Assembly (NCBI RefSeq): GCF_013215705.1
Contig: NZ_JABSQR010000014.1
Location: 62,001-126,000 of the forward strand
DNA from: Moritella sp.
GTDB lineage: Bacteria; Pseudomonadota; Gammaproteobacteria; Enterobacterales; Moritellaceae
Direction of reading: 5' to 3'
DNA length: 64,000 nt
Under the pieces are notes generated by a model. It searched no databases. It had not been told where the DNA came from and was given only the letters and a program-made list of their open reading frames with translations. The position numbers and the translations under genes are program-made. Shown piece by piece: positions 26,965 through 42,779 of the stretch (its first letter is position 1; every line of letters begins with the position of its first letter).

Positions 26965-27903
26965 TTATTTAATTGCGATAAGCAGATAGATGGCGGTAAT
27001 AAAACATAACCAAATGATGAGTGCCAAGGTTAATTTCTGTTGTGCGCGTTTGATATCATCGCGCTGTGCTGGCTGGGTATGACCAAGTTGGCTAAAGCGC
27101 TGCATTGACCCTTGATATTTACGTGGGCCGCCTAATTGGATCGCAAGGCTATAGGCAAAGCTTGATAATAAAAAACCACTGCTAAAGTGATGCCATTGTT
27201 TAGCTTGTTTGGTTAAATTCGATATTGGGCTTGTCGCGCGCTGTAAGCAGCGTAATGTGCATGCAAGTACAAGATGAGCTGGTGACGCTAATAGCCGTAG
27301 TAAGGACGCTACAGGACGACCGAATTGATGATTAACCGGTAGTTTGCTATTCCAGTTATGCGCCATTAATTGAATGGTACGATAAATTATCGCTGGCCAG
27401 ATACCCAAGCAAACATACCAAAATATAACAGCAAACCACTGATAACTATTACGTAAGCACATATTTTCGATACTGGCTTTATGTAAACCGAGTAAGGATA
27501 GTTGGTCTAAATCTCGCAATGTCCGAGGTTGTATTTGGCTGATGATGGTTTGCTTTTCCAGGTTACCTAAATCAATTTCGGGTAAGCTGATTTTTTCCCA
27601 TTGTAATAAACACAATAATAATACCAACTCAAATAAGATGGCTTCAATAACAATAAATTGAATAACGGCAGCGATAATTAAAATGAAACCGAGCATGGTG
27701 ATCATGGCAAGGTGGCCTGCGATGTACTGTTGCTGCGGGCTGCGTTGTGCGTTATTTACTTTATCTGCAATGGCGCTAAAAAGGGTGTTTAACAGTTGTG
27801 TCGGGTGAAAGCGCGGTGGGCATAGCGGTAAACGGGCGATGGCGACTGCAGTCAGTAAGATAAATACTGACTGCATACTGGTCCAATCCATGGCCAAATT
27901 CAT
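26965..27903 (-). CDS. cbiB: CbiB/CobD-like cobalamin biosynthesis membrane protein
   Basis: Integral membrane protein of 312 residues with about five hydrophobic helices. It carries the family's RTLRDLDQLSLLGLHKASIENMCLRN segment and the C-terminal GGPRKYQGS motif. CbiB attaches aminopropanol to adenosylcobyric acid. Vibrios keep it between mtnN and btuF, where it may support cobinamide salvage. The rest of de novo cobalamin synthesis is not seen here. Its ATG starts one base after the mtnN stop, so translation is coupled. Confidence 0.85.
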   Translation of the reverse strand: MNLAMDWTSMQSVFILLTAVAIARLPLCPPRFHPTQLLNTLFSAIADKVNNAQRSPQQQYIAGHLAMITMLGFILIIAAVIQFIVIEAILFELVLLLCLLQWEKISLPEIDLGNLEKQTIISQIQPRTLRDLDQLSLLGLHKASIENMCLRNSYQWFAVIFWYVCLGIWPAIIYRTIQLMAHNWNSKLPVNHQFGRPVASLLRLLASPAHLVLACTLRCLQRATSPISNLTKQAKQWHHFSSGFLLSSFAYSLAIQLGGPRKYQGSMQRFSQLGHTQPAQRDDIKRAQQKLTLALIIWLCFITAIYLLIAIK

Positions 27904-27904
27904 G

Positions 27905-28600
27905 TTATTTTAACTCGTGTAACATGTTTACTACCATTGCGGATGAGTTTTTCGCGGCCACAACCAGGTATTCTTCAAATGATGTTGGAGATTCTTTACC
28001 CGCGATATCTGATAATGAACGGATCACCACAAATGGGACGTCAAACTGGTGACATGTTTGGGCAATTGCCGCCGCTTCCATTTCTACTGCAGCCATTGTC
28101 GGGAAGTTAGCACGCGCTTCTTCTACTTTTTTCGGATCAGCCATGAAGCTATCACCAGTACAAATTAAACCTTCGATAGTTTTAATGTAGCTGTCTGCAG
28201 AGATGGCTTTTTTCGCCGCGTCAACAAGACGTTGATCAGGAATATATGCCGCAGGTTTTTGAGCACATTGACCTATTTCGTAGCCAAATACGGTTAAGTC
28301 CACATCGTGGTGACGCACTTCACTTGATATTACGACATCGCCAACTTTAAGCGCTTTATCGTAACCGCCTGCAGAGCCAGTGTTGATGATGTAATCAGGC
28401 TTGTAATGTACAAGTAGTAGTGTTGTTGCTACGGCAGCTGCAACTTTACCAATACCTGATTTGCTTAAAATAATATCATGCCCAGCAAGTGTGCCACTAT
28501 AATACTCACAACCGGCTTGCGTAAATGTCGTTACGTTATCAAGTTGCTCACGCAGGATCTCAACTTCCTGCTCCATTGCACCAATAATACCTATTTTCAT
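27905..28600 (-). CDS. mtnN: 5'-methylthioadenosine/S-adenosylhomocysteine nucleosidase
   Basis: Cleaves adenine from MTA and SAH, recycling methionine and feeding the LuxS/AI-2 route. The 231 residues match E. coli Pfs/MtnN end to end: [16 protein letters not shown], the catalytic Glu12 in that segment, [33 protein letters not shown] and the catalytic Asp in RSLSDIAG. It heads the mtnN-cbiB-btuF operon. Confidence 0.97.
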   Translation of the reverse strand: MKIGIIGAMEQEVEILREQLDNVTTFTQAGCEYYSGTLAGHDIILSKSGIGKVAAAVATTLLLVHYKPDYIINTGSAGGYDKALKVGDVVISSEVRHHDVDLTVFGYEIGQCAQKPAAYIPDQRLVDAAKKAISADSYIKTIEGLICTGDSFMADPKKVEEARANFPTMAAVEMEAAAIAQTCHQFDVPFVVIRSLSDIAGKESPTSFEEYLVVAAKNSSAMVVNMLHELK

Positions 28601-28674
28601 CGTTGTCTCTAATCTATCTCGAAAAATGCCATGCTAGCACAGTTTGGTTGCGGTATTCATTTTTCGGTAAGGTA

Positions 28675-29910
28675 TTAATTAAAAGAAACACCTAAGCCAA
28701 ATGCAATACGAAAGTCATTTTTTTCTAGCGGAACACCGTCTATATTAAGTAGGGGGTTATTAACCCGATCCCAGAAGAAAGTGATATCGAAATCGAGCAC
28801 GTCAGTCAGTTCAATATCAAAATTCATTTTGGCATTTTGTAAATAGCCGCCAAGATCAGATTCTGTTGCGGTTATTTTATAACTCAATTCTAGATCAATC
28901 TGATTATGTATTTCACGCTCATAATCAAGACTGACGGATACCGCGAGACTGGAATCACTCGTATTGAGTTGTGTCTCGCTAAATTCATATTTGGTATACA
29001 AATAAGAAGGTCCTAAGTTCATCTCTAACTCTTGATCACCGTCGTCAATGAATTGATAACCGATACCCATACCGATATTGATCCGGCTGTTTACATTTTG
29101 CAATGGGTCTCGGTATAGACTTAAATCAAGCGGTCTGAAAAACAAATCTTTGTCACTATAGACATCGTAGGTCATTAAAAAACGATGGTTCTCATCGGTC
29201 TGAACATTATTTGTCACCCCGATAATCGCGCTATAAGACGTTTTAATACGTGATGTAGTGGTGTGACGAGAAAGTTCTGCATTGGTATTATATTCGAGTT
29301 TATTGGTATTACCTGAGCTGAGATTGGCCCCGAAGGTTATTTTTCCTTGCCAAATATTACCACCAGTCTCTAAACCTGCGATCAGGGTCATTAGATCTGC
29401 TTGGGCTATTTTGTGCTGTCGGTTATTGCTAATAATGAGGATGCCGTCTTCAAGCGCAATGGTGCCAGTAATGATTCTGCCGTCAATGGTTCGAACGGTA
29501 AATAATTGACGACTGTTAATCCGGCTGATATCAGACCACTTAATTTTTAAATCGCCAAGGTCATCGCTATCGAAAGCGAGTTTTTCATCATAAAGATCTT
29601 CGATGTTACCAATTAAGAATTCACCTGATTTTAACCAGAGCCAATCTTCATCTATGCCTAAACTGTCGGCAAGTATGATCTCTTGGCTGTTTTCAGTGAG
29701 GGTCACTGCATTGGTATTGTCGGCAATATTGGTGCTAACACTGCTTGATTCGCTCGATGAGGTTGGCGCTTGCGTTTTAATATAGTCACCTAAAATTATT
29801 TCTTGCGCAGCAAAGCTCGGCACGCTAAATACGGTGCTTAAAAAACTAAAAGCGATATTAATAACAATTAAAGTTAATTTAGTTGTTTTGAGAATATTAA
29901 ACGAGTTCAT
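28675..29910 (-). CDS. DUF481-family outer-membrane beta-barrel protein
   Basis: 411 residues with a signal peptide (ending about SVPSFA). A soluble N-terminal part with EIILGD-type repeats and SH3-like strands (DEDWLWLKSGEFLIGNIEDL, RTIDGRIITG) precedes a C-terminal barrel of DUF481 (about 195-411), rich in alternating aromatic strands and ending in a phenylalanine-containing strand (GLGVSFN). The family includes E. coli YdiY and is thought to sit in the outer membrane; function is unknown. It is monocistronic. Confidence 0.8.
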   Translation of the reverse strand: MNSFNILKTTKLTLIVINIAFSFLSTVFSVPSFAAQEIILGDYIKTQAPTSSSESSSVSTNIADNTNAVTLTENSQEIILADSLGIDEDWLWLKSGEFLIGNIEDLYDEKLAFDSDDLGDLKIKWSDISRINSRQLFTVRTIDGRIITGTIALEDGILIISNNRQHKIAQADLMTLIAGLETGGNIWQGKITFGANLSSGNTNKLEYNTNAELSRHTTTSRIKTSYSAIIGVTNNVQTDENHRFLMTYDVYSDKDLFFRPLDLSLYRDPLQNVNSRINIGMGIGYQFIDDGDQELEMNLGPSYLYTKYEFSETQLNTSDSSLAVSVSLDYEREIHNQIDLELSYKITATESDLGGYLQNAKMNFDIELTDVLDFDITFFWDRVNNPLLNIDGVPLEKNDFRIAFGLGVSFN

Positions 29911-30019
29911 TGTTATCAGGTATTTGCGCCATAGTTCCTTGAAATTGGATGGGTATAATACAAAACAATGGTCAATAATTAAACATATTATCGTTTTTAT
30001 AGTTGAAAATAATGTATAA

Positions 30020-30052
30020 AAAAACGCTAGTAGAATGAATACTAGCGTTTTT
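30020..30052. terminator. Terminator downstream of gltD
   Basis: AAAAACGCTAGTA (30020-30032) pairs with TACTAGCGTTTTT (30040-30052) around 7 bases. On the minus strand it follows the gltD stop by about 65 bases and ends in a U-run. Confidence 0.85.
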
Positions 30053-30118
30053 AATTAGCAAAATCAGGCTTTAACGACTAAATAACAGCGCCGTTAAATA
30101 CTGCATTTTGATAAGCGT

Positions 30119-36003
<5,885 letters not shown>

Positions 36004-36525
36004 TGCACTTCTCCCTTGCATTCAATTCACTAAATACTAAATATATATGCCTATATTGAGCTTCTACTCACAGGTACAAAATACATACAAAAATAGATAA
36101 ATCGTTAAAATTTCCAAAAGCCGAAAATTGGCTAACCTGCCAAACTTACCAGAATTAATACTTAGGTCAATCTAAAAATGTATTCTGAGTCACTTATCAC
36201 CTTTTTAAGTAAATGGGCCATTTGTTTTGGTATTGGTCAATAAACTACAAAAAAAACTGAGGATTATTCAAAATTTAGTTTTTTATTTTGGATATATGAC
36301 ATTGTGTGATTTTTTAATTATGTTTAAGCTGTTATTGATGTTGTTGTATGCCATTTATATTTTTTATTCTAATAATGCATTGATTTATTTAGTTTATGTT
36401 ACCTAGTACTAAAGTATGTAAAACAAAAATGGGCACTGGCGTTAATTTTCATCATAACTGCTTTACAGTGTTCTAATTTTGGTGTTTTATGGTCCATCAG
36501 TGTGAGATGGATCTTGGGCGGAAAT
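36004..36525. other. A+T-rich divergent promoter region of gltBD and the PAS-GGDEF gene
   Basis: About 520 bases without a gene. Strongly A+T-rich, with several T-tracts around 36240-36400 that could bend DNA or bind Lrp/H-NS-like proteins. I could not pick out a reliable promoter, operator or RNA gene. Confidence 0.5.
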
Positions 36526-38388
36526 ATGGATTTTAATTATCAATCTTTTATGCAGCCAATGTTGAATTGGTGGCGGGGTATTACTGAATTATCAACAAAT
36601 ACCCCTATCATGATCACGTTTTGGTTGGTTGTGGCAGCTTTATTAATGAGTATGCTGGTGATGTTAACGCTATCACGAAAAATTGCTACCTATAAAGAGT
36701 TGCTGACATTGTCAGCAACCCCAACACTTGTTCTCGATGTCAAAAAAGCCACAATACGTTATTCTAATCCGGCAATAACCGCTATTTTTGATCAAGATAA
36801 TCATACCAGCCATATTGTTGCTAAGTGTTGCTTTGAGCGTCTATCCCACCTAACAGATCAAACGTCCGTAACCAATGATGTTTTTCATATAAAGCAATTA
36901 AAGAAAACGCTACGTTATAGTGCAGTGCAAATAAACTATCAAGGTCGTCGGGCTTGGTTGTGTCAGATTGAGCATATTGATACTAATTCTTCAACCATTT
37001 CTCCTTGGGATATGGATGGGCAAATCATTAACAGTTTATTTTCTTCCAACTCGGCATTTATTCATATCAAAACGTTGGATGGTCTCATCTTGAGTTGCTC
37101 ACCATCATGGGCGACTCAATTTGGCCAATCGGTAGAGCAAGTTAGTGGCTATTTTGAACATGATTTTTATAGTGCTTCCAAGCTGGAGCAAATCAAATCT
37201 TATGAAAAGTCTGTACTTACTGGTGAGATACAAGAATATGAAGAGTGGAGTACTGTTGATGACAATAATATTTTATTGCAAACCATCAAGTATCCGCTGT
37301 ATGACGAGCATAAAAACGTGGTCGCGATCTTAACGGTATCGAATGACCAAACGGAAGTGATGGAACTTAATGAGCGTCTGCTGAGTGAGAACGGTGAACA
37401 CTTACGCATTGAAGCTGAGTTAAGCCGTAATAATAGTTTATTAAACTCGGTTATCAATGCGACGCCAGACCCGGTTGCCTTTATGAATGGTAATGGTAAG
37501 TATGTTGGCGCCAATCATGGCTATTGCGAGGTTGTTGGTGTGAAACATGCTGATTTAATTGGTATGGATAGACAACAACTGTTTAGTCACGATAAAAAGT
37601 TTTGGTTATTGGAACAAGAAAATCAATTATTAGTGGATGGAAAATCGGTTCGCTATGAAGAGTTTTTGCATTTTTCAGATCAAGAACCGCGCTGGTATGA
37701 AATATGTAAACAGCGCTATGTGAATAGTACTAATGGTGAAAGTGGTATTTTAATTATCTACCGAGATTTAACTGAACGTAAGCGTATCGAGCATGAACTC
37801 GAACAGGCGATAGAAAAATTTGATGAACTAAGTTCAATCGATGAACTGACTAAAATCGCTAATCGCCGCACGTTTGATAGTAAGTTACAGCATTATTGGT
37901 CAATCCATCATCGCGAAGTTAAAGAAATGTCGTTGTTGTTCTGCGATGTTGATAGTTTCAAATTATACAACGATAATTACGGCCACCCAATGGGTGATAC
38001 CGTGCTCGCTAACATTGCCCAAGTGATGAATGAGCAGGTCCATCGTGGTGCGGATTTAGTTGCGCGTTATGGCGGTGAAGAATTTGCCGTTATTTTACCA
38101 AATACCGACGAAGAAGGGGCTATTCGTCTTGCCATAAAAATCATTGCTGCGGTTGAAAATTTAGCAATTGAACATACTCACTCTAAGGCTGCAAAATATG
38201 TCACACTCAGTATTGGTGTTGCTACTTTGTGCCCTGAAGATGAAAGTTCGGAAGCACAATTACTTGAAAATGCGGATAAGGCTTTGTACCTCGCAAAGGA
38301 ACATGGCCGCAACCAGTATTGTGTATATCGAGATGAGGAACGTGAGCCTGCAATGGTGGAATTAAATTTCGACTTATTAAAATGTTAG
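36526..38388 (+). CDS. Membrane-anchored PAS-GGDEF diguanylate cyclase
   Basis: About 620 residues. An N-terminal membrane helix (MITFWLVVAALLMSMLVMLTLS) precedes tandem PAS-like regions (roughly 60-160, 180-300 and 305-430; the last has LLNSVINATPDPVAFMNGNG and ends in IIYRDLTERK). The GGDEF domain has DELTKIANRRTFD and an intact ARYGGEEFAVILP active site, so it probably makes cyclic di-GMP. A clear I-site RxxD is not visible before it. I choose ATG 36526, preceded by GGGCGGA; a GTG at 36502 is the alternative. It lies 89 bases before arcB on the same strand. Confidence 0.88.
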   Translation: MDFNYQSFMQPMLNWWRGITELSTNTPIMITFWLVVAALLMSMLVMLTLSRKIATYKELLTLSATPTLVLDVKKATIRYSNPAITAIFDQDNHTSHIVAKCCFERLSHLTDQTSVTNDVFHIKQLKKTLRYSAVQINYQGRRAWLCQIEHIDTNSSTISPWDMDGQIINSLFSSNSAFIHIKTLDGLILSCSPSWATQFGQSVEQVSGYFEHDFYSASKLEQIKSYEKSVLTGEIQEYEEWSTVDDNNILLQTIKYPLYDEHKNVVAILTVSNDQTEVMELNERLLSENGEHLRIEAELSRNNSLLNSVINATPDPVAFMNGNGKYVGANHGYCEVVGVKHADLIGMDRQQLFSHDKKFWLLEQENQLLVDGKSVRYEEFLHFSDQEPRWYEICKQRYVNSTNGESGILIIYRDLTERKRIEHELEQAIEKFDELSSIDELTKIANRRTFDSKLQHYWSIHHREVKEMSLLFCDVDSFKLYNDNYGHPMGDTVLANIAQVMNEQVHRGADLVARYGGEEFAVILPNTDEEGAIRLAIKIIAAVENLAIEHTHSKAAKYVTLSIGVATLCPEDESSEAQLLENADKALYLAKEHGRNQYCVYRDEEREPAMVELNFDLLKC

Positions 38389-38477
38389 ATTTATTAAAAG
38401 CTTAATTTTCTGTGGTTTGCTTATAACCTATCGTATATTATTAATTATCTAGATAATTTTATTAATATGGGAACACC

Positions 38478-40826
38478 ATGATGAAAATCAGAGCTTGGGC
38501 TCAATACTATGTTGATATGCTCACTAAATTGGGTGTTATTCGTTTTAGTATCCTCTCCGCCGCGACGGTTATTTTCTTTTCTATTACTATTCAAGCCAGC
38601 ATTAATTATATTCTGCGAGGTCAGGTTAAACTTGATGATCTGTATGCGGCAATTTTATTTGCGATTATCGTTACGCCTTGGGTGGTATTTTTTCTCTCTA
38701 TCGTCGTTCAGCAACTCGAACACTCACGAAAACGACTCAGTAAAATGGTCTACAAACTGCAAGAAGTCAGGGCCCGTGATCTACAGTTACAACAAGAGTT
38801 ACAAGTAAATATTATTGAGCTTAATGCTGAGTTTGAAGAGCGTAAAAAAGCGGAAGCAGATAGAAACCAGGCCTTCAAAGATTTAGAGAATGAGGTATTT
38901 CAGCGTGAGCAAGCACAATTAGTGGTTGAAGAGCGGTCCGCGTTAGTACGTTCATTTATTGATAGCTCGCCAGATCTGGTTTATTACAGTAATGAACAGG
39001 GGCAATTTTCTGGTTGTAACTTAGCCATGGAAGCACTCACGGGTAAGATTGAAAAAGAGCTTATTGGCTTGACGCCGTTTGATGCTTTTGATACTGAAAT
39101 TGCGGCTAAATTTGCGGCAACAGATAAAGCCGTACTTAATACCAAATTACCGGAAACCTATGAACAGTGGTTAACTTACCCTGATGGACATAAGGCCTGC
39201 TTTGAATTACGAAAAGTGCCCTTTTTTGGACGTCGGAATGAATATATTGGGGTGCTGGGTTATGGCCGTGATATTACCGAGCGTAAGAAATACCAAGATG
39301 CATTAGAAAAAGCCAGCCGGGATAAAACCACGTTTATTTCGACCATAAGTCATGAATTACGGACGCCGTTAAATGGCGTAGTTGGCTTAAGCCGAATCTT
39401 ACTTGATAGCTCGCTTAATGCTGAACAACGTCAGCACTTAAATACTATTTATGTTAGCGCGCAAACAATGGGTAATATCTTTAATGATATTATTGATTTG
39501 GATAAATTTGACCGCCGTAAATTTGAGATCGTAAATCAACCGATTGAATTCAGAAGTTTTCTTAACGATATTGAAACGCTAGCACAGCTTCAAGTAGCAC
39601 AAAAAGGCTTGGTGTTAGCATTTGATATATTTGGTGATATTCCCGATTTTATCAATGCCGATGGCACGCGAATGCGCCAAGTATTGTGGAATTTGGTGTC
39701 TAATGCCGTTAAGTTTACCGATTCAGGTGAAATTAGTATCCGGATATTTACCAGTGAGGAAGCGAATAACAAAATTGGTCTAACCTTTGAAGTAGAGGAT
39801 ACCGGCATTGGTATTTCTGCCGATGGACAAGATAAGATATTCGCGATGTATTATCAGGAACAAGGCAGTAAGCGTGCTACGGGTACGGGGATTGGTCTGG
39901 CTGTCGCTAAAAGTTTAATGACGGCAATGGGAGGTGATATCTGGGTCAGTAGTGAATTAGGTAAAGGTTCATGTTTCACCATCGAGTTTGATGTGGATGG
40001 TGTGGATAGCTTACTACCGAGTGGTACTGCTGACAGTGAGCAAACTAAACTGTCTATCCTGCTGGTCGAAGATATTGAACTGAATGTTACTGTGTGTACC
40101 GCAATTCTAAATAAACTCGGTCATACTGTTGAAGTGGCTGTTGATGGCCGTAGCGCTATCCAAATGGCAGAGAATAATAGCTATGATTTAATCTTCTTAG
40201 ATATTAATTTACCTGATATTTCTGGGTTTGAAATTATTAAAACCTTACGCGAAAATAAAACGCTTGAGTTACCACCAGTGGTCGCGCTAACGGCTAATGT
40301 CATTAATAATCGTCAAGAATATATTGAGAAAGGTATGGATGATGCAATCAGTAAACCACTCTCTATCAATGCCGTAACCGGGGTGATCAGTCGCTTATTC
40401 AGCAAGGTAGAAAAAGGGGATGAACCTAACCTGCATTATACTGCTGATGGGGTTGCTGATGAGCAAGAAATGCTGGATGAATACCTTGATATTGATTTAT
40501 TACAGCAATATCTTGATACCTTAGGTAAAGATTTATTACTGCAAAGTGTGCGTTTGTTTGAACAAACAATGCCGCATTATTTGACGTTGTTAAATACTAA
40601 TTTAACGGCGCGAGATCAAGATGCGATTGTTGACGAAGCTCATAAGATTAAAGGCGCGGCAGGGTCGGTTGGATTAATACGGATCCAGCAGGTATCACAA
40701 TTAGCCCAGTCACCAGAGCAACCTACATGGTGGGAAAATATTGATGATTGGGTTGAGCAGATTAATACTGAATATCAATATGACGTTAAGCGTCTGAAGA
40801 CCTGGATTGAGAACCAAGATGGATAA
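38478..40826 (+). CDS. arcB: Aerobic respiration control sensor kinase ArcB
   Basis: Tripartite hybrid histidine kinase of 782 residues sensing quinone redox state and phosphorylating ArcA. It aligns with E. coli ArcB throughout: start ..RAWAQYYVDMLTKLGVIRFS, two membrane helices (about 22-75), a linker coiled coil, PAS (PDLVYYSNEQGQFSGCN), His292 in SHELRTPLNG, ATPase with GTGIGLAVA, receiver Asp575 in LIFLDINLPD, and HPt His722 in EAHKIKGAAGS. Neighbouring gltB is also near arcB in E. coli. arcA is not in the window. The 3' end overlaps cls by 8 bases. Confidence 0.97.
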   Translation: MMKIRAWAQYYVDMLTKLGVIRFSILSAATVIFFSITIQASINYILRGQVKLDDLYAAILFAIIVTPWVVFFLSIVVQQLEHSRKRLSKMVYKLQEVRARDLQLQQELQVNIIELNAEFEERKKAEADRNQAFKDLENEVFQREQAQLVVEERSALVRSFIDSSPDLVYYSNEQGQFSGCNLAMEALTGKIEKELIGLTPFDAFDTEIAAKFAATDKAVLNTKLPETYEQWLTYPDGHKACFELRKVPFFGRRNEYIGVLGYGRDITERKKYQDALEKASRDKTTFISTISHELRTPLNGVVGLSRILLDSSLNAEQRQHLNTIYVSAQTMGNIFNDIIDLDKFDRRKFEIVNQPIEFRSFLNDIETLAQLQVAQKGLVLAFDIFGDIPDFINADGTRMRQVLWNLVSNAVKFTDSGEISIRIFTSEEANNKIGLTFEVEDTGIGISADGQDKIFAMYYQEQGSKRATGTGIGLAVAKSLMTAMGGDIWVSSELGKGSCFTIEFDVDGVDSLLPSGTADSEQTKLSILLVEDIELNVTVCTAILNKLGHTVEVAVDGRSAIQMAENNSYDLIFLDINLPDISGFEIIKTLRENKTLELPPVVALTANVINNRQEYIEKGMDDAISKPLSINAVTGVISRLFSKVEKGDEPNLHYTADGVADEQEMLDEYLDIDLLQQYLDTLGKDLLLQSVRLFEQTMPHYLTLLNTNLTARDQDAIVDEAHKIKGAAGSVGLIRIQQVSQLAQSPEQPTWWENIDDWVEQINTEYQYDVKRLKTWIENQDG

Positions 40827-42291
40827 GTGGGATTCGTTTACTAATTTTATTACCTTACTGCTGGTTTTTCTGCATGCAGTGATAATTATATTAGTATCAT
40901 TTCGGGTTATCACTAAGCGACGTCCTGCTAGTATATCGTTGGCTTGGTTGGCGGTGATTTACGCGTTACCGTTTGCAGGTGTCATTATTTATCTTATTTT
41001 TGGTGAGCTATATTTAGGTAAAAAACGAGTGCAACGAGCCGCAGCAATGCTCGGTCCTTTTACCCAACGGATTAATCTATGTGCAGCCTCGTATCTGATC
41101 GCTTGTGATGCGGATAAGAGAAGCTTAGTTACCCCATTGCGTGAGTTGATTTATGGCCGTTTTCAAATGCCAGCCGTGACCGGTAATCAACTGACATTAT
41201 TAACCAGCCCTCACGGTATTCTTGAGCAGATAATAGTGGATGTGAATACCGCTACTCACGTTGTTTATCTCGAGTTTTATATATGGGCCGTTGGCGGTAA
41301 AGCAGACCTGGTTGCTAGCGCGCTGATTAATGCCGCCAAACGTGGTGTCGACTGCCGCGTCATGCTCGATTCGGTAGGCAGTTCGCCATTTTTTAAAAGT
41401 CGTTGGCCTAAGCTATTTAAGCAGGCTGGTGTTCACCTTATTGAAGTGCTGCCCGTTGGGCCGATGCGGATATTCTTTCATCGTCAAGATTTGCGTATGC
41501 ATCGTAAGCTTATCGCGATTGATAACCATGTGGGTTATACCGGTAGTATGAATTTGGTTGATCCAGAGATCTTTAAACAAAACGCTGGGGTCGGTGAGTG
41601 GGTTGATATTATGATCCGCATGCAAGGGCCTATTATTCCAATTACCGGCTCGCTGTTGGAATGGGATTGGGAGATGGAAACGGGGGAAAGTTTAGTTAAT
41701 ACTAGGGTGTCTAAATACCAAGAAAGCGCTGTATTCGAAGAGAGCAGTCATGTGCAAATGATCCCATCAGGACCTTATTTTGATGATGATAATATTCATC
41801 AAGTATTGGTTTCAGCGATTTACTCCGCACAACAATCGTTAATTCTAACCACGCCTTATTTTGTGCCGGATGAAACCTTACATGCAGCGCTTAAAACTGC
41901 CAGTGCGCGCGGCGTAAAAGTGCAGATTATTCTACCGGCGAAGAATGATTCACGCATGGTGGATTATGCCTGCAAAGGTTTTTTTGATGAGTTGCTGGTA
42001 TGCGGTGTCGAAATTTATCAATACCAAAATGGCTTACTGCACACTAAAAGTATTTTGGTGGATAATGAGCTATGTTTAGTCGGTACAGTCAATTTAGATA
42101 AGCGCAGTTTCTGGTTAAATTTTGAAGTCACATTACTGATTGATAAGTCCCCTTTTATTGAAGAACTTTATCAATTACAGTTATCTTACATTGCCCATTC
42201 TCATCAGGTATGCCTCACTCAATGGCGACAACGAGGTCGAGTACAACGATTTTTAGAAAGCCTATTTTACTTATTTAACCCGTTATTATAA
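40819..42291 (+). CDS. cls: Cardiolipin synthase (phospholipase D family)
   Basis: Joins two phosphatidylglycerols to cardiolipin at the inner membrane. The protein of about 490 residues has two N-terminal membrane helices (about 10-30 and 40-60), the RRPASISLAWL segment, and two HKD motifs: HRKLIAIDNHVGYTGSMN (first) and HTKSILVDNELCLVGTVN (second). Length and layout fit ClsA. I use the ATG at 40819, which overlaps the arcB stop; a TTG at 40807 would extend it. Overlap with arcB suggests cotranscription. Confidence 0.94.
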   Translation: MDKWDSFTNFITLLLVFLHAVIIILVSFRVITKRRPASISLAWLAVIYALPFAGVIIYLIFGELYLGKKRVQRAAAMLGPFTQRINLCAASYLIACDADKRSLVTPLRELIYGRFQMPAVTGNQLTLLTSPHGILEQIIVDVNTATHVVYLEFYIWAVGGKADLVASALINAAKRGVDCRVMLDSVGSSPFFKSRWPKLFKQAGVHLIEVLPVGPMRIFFHRQDLRMHRKLIAIDNHVGYTGSMNLVDPEIFKQNAGVGEWVDIMIRMQGPIIPITGSLLEWDWEMETGESLVNTRVSKYQESAVFEESSHVQMIPSGPYFDDDNIHQVLVSAIYSAQQSLILTTPYFVPDETLHAALKTASARGVKVQIILPAKNDSRMVDYACKGFFDELLVCGVEIYQYQNGLLHTKSILVDNELCLVGTVNLDKRSFWLNFEVTLLIDKSPFIEELYQLQLSYIAHSHQVCLTQWRQRGRVQRFLESLFYLFNPLL

Positions 42292-42402
42292 GCATGAATC
42301 AGAAAGGGTTAATAAAAAAAGCGCGTAATATCTAACAATTAATGACTAACCACCAATCACTAACAACAAAGTATTAGCAATCAATGAAGGGCAGGAATTC
42401 AG

Positions 42403-42660
42403 ATGAAAAAAACAATTTTATTAGCATTGACAGTATTTGCTTTAGCGGCATGTAGTAGTACAGAACATACAGTAAAGCCATTACCGATATTGCCAAGCTA
42501 CAACAATAGCTGCCCAGATGAGCGTCCACAGATGTGTACGATGGATTATCGCCCTGTATGTGGAACTTCGGAGTCAGGTGCCCTGAAAACATTCAGTAAC
42601 GCATGTGGTGCATGTTCTGATGTAATGGTGCGTGGTTATTCTGAAGGTGAGTGTAAGTAG
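42403..42660 (+). CDS. Small lipoprotein with Kazal-type inhibitor-like domain
   Basis: 85 residues. Signal with lipobox LAAC (acylated Cys17) and Ser-Ser after it, so outer-membrane sorting is expected. The mature part has six cysteines in a Kazal-like pattern: C-PDERPQMC-TMDYRPVCGTSESG..FSNACGAC..YSEGEC, with the VCGT and YxNAC-like (FSNAC) hallmarks. Eukaryotic and some bacterial Kazal domains block serine proteases; inhibition here is inferred. AGGAATTC precedes the ATG. It is a lone gene. Confidence 0.8.
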   Translation: MKKTILLALTVFALAACSSTEHTVKPLPILPSYNNSCPDERPQMCTMDYRPVCGTSESGALKTFSNACGACSDVMVRGYSEGECK

Positions 42661-42672
42661 TTTTAGACATAC

Positions 42673-42709
42673 AAAAAGCCAAGTGAATGCGGTTTCATTT
42701 ATTTGGCTT
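42673..42709. terminator. Terminator between the Kazal-like gene and the FabH-type gene
   Basis: AAGCCAAGTGAATG (ending 42689) pairs with CATTTATTTGGCTT (42696-42709) using G-U wobbles. The A-run at 42673-42677 becomes a U-run on the minus strand, so it suits the FabH-type gene best. Confidence 0.65.
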
Positions 42710-42779
42710 GATGGTACTGTTAACAAATTAATAGGTTAACACGTTAATAAATTAATTCATTAACGTGTTAGCTATTATA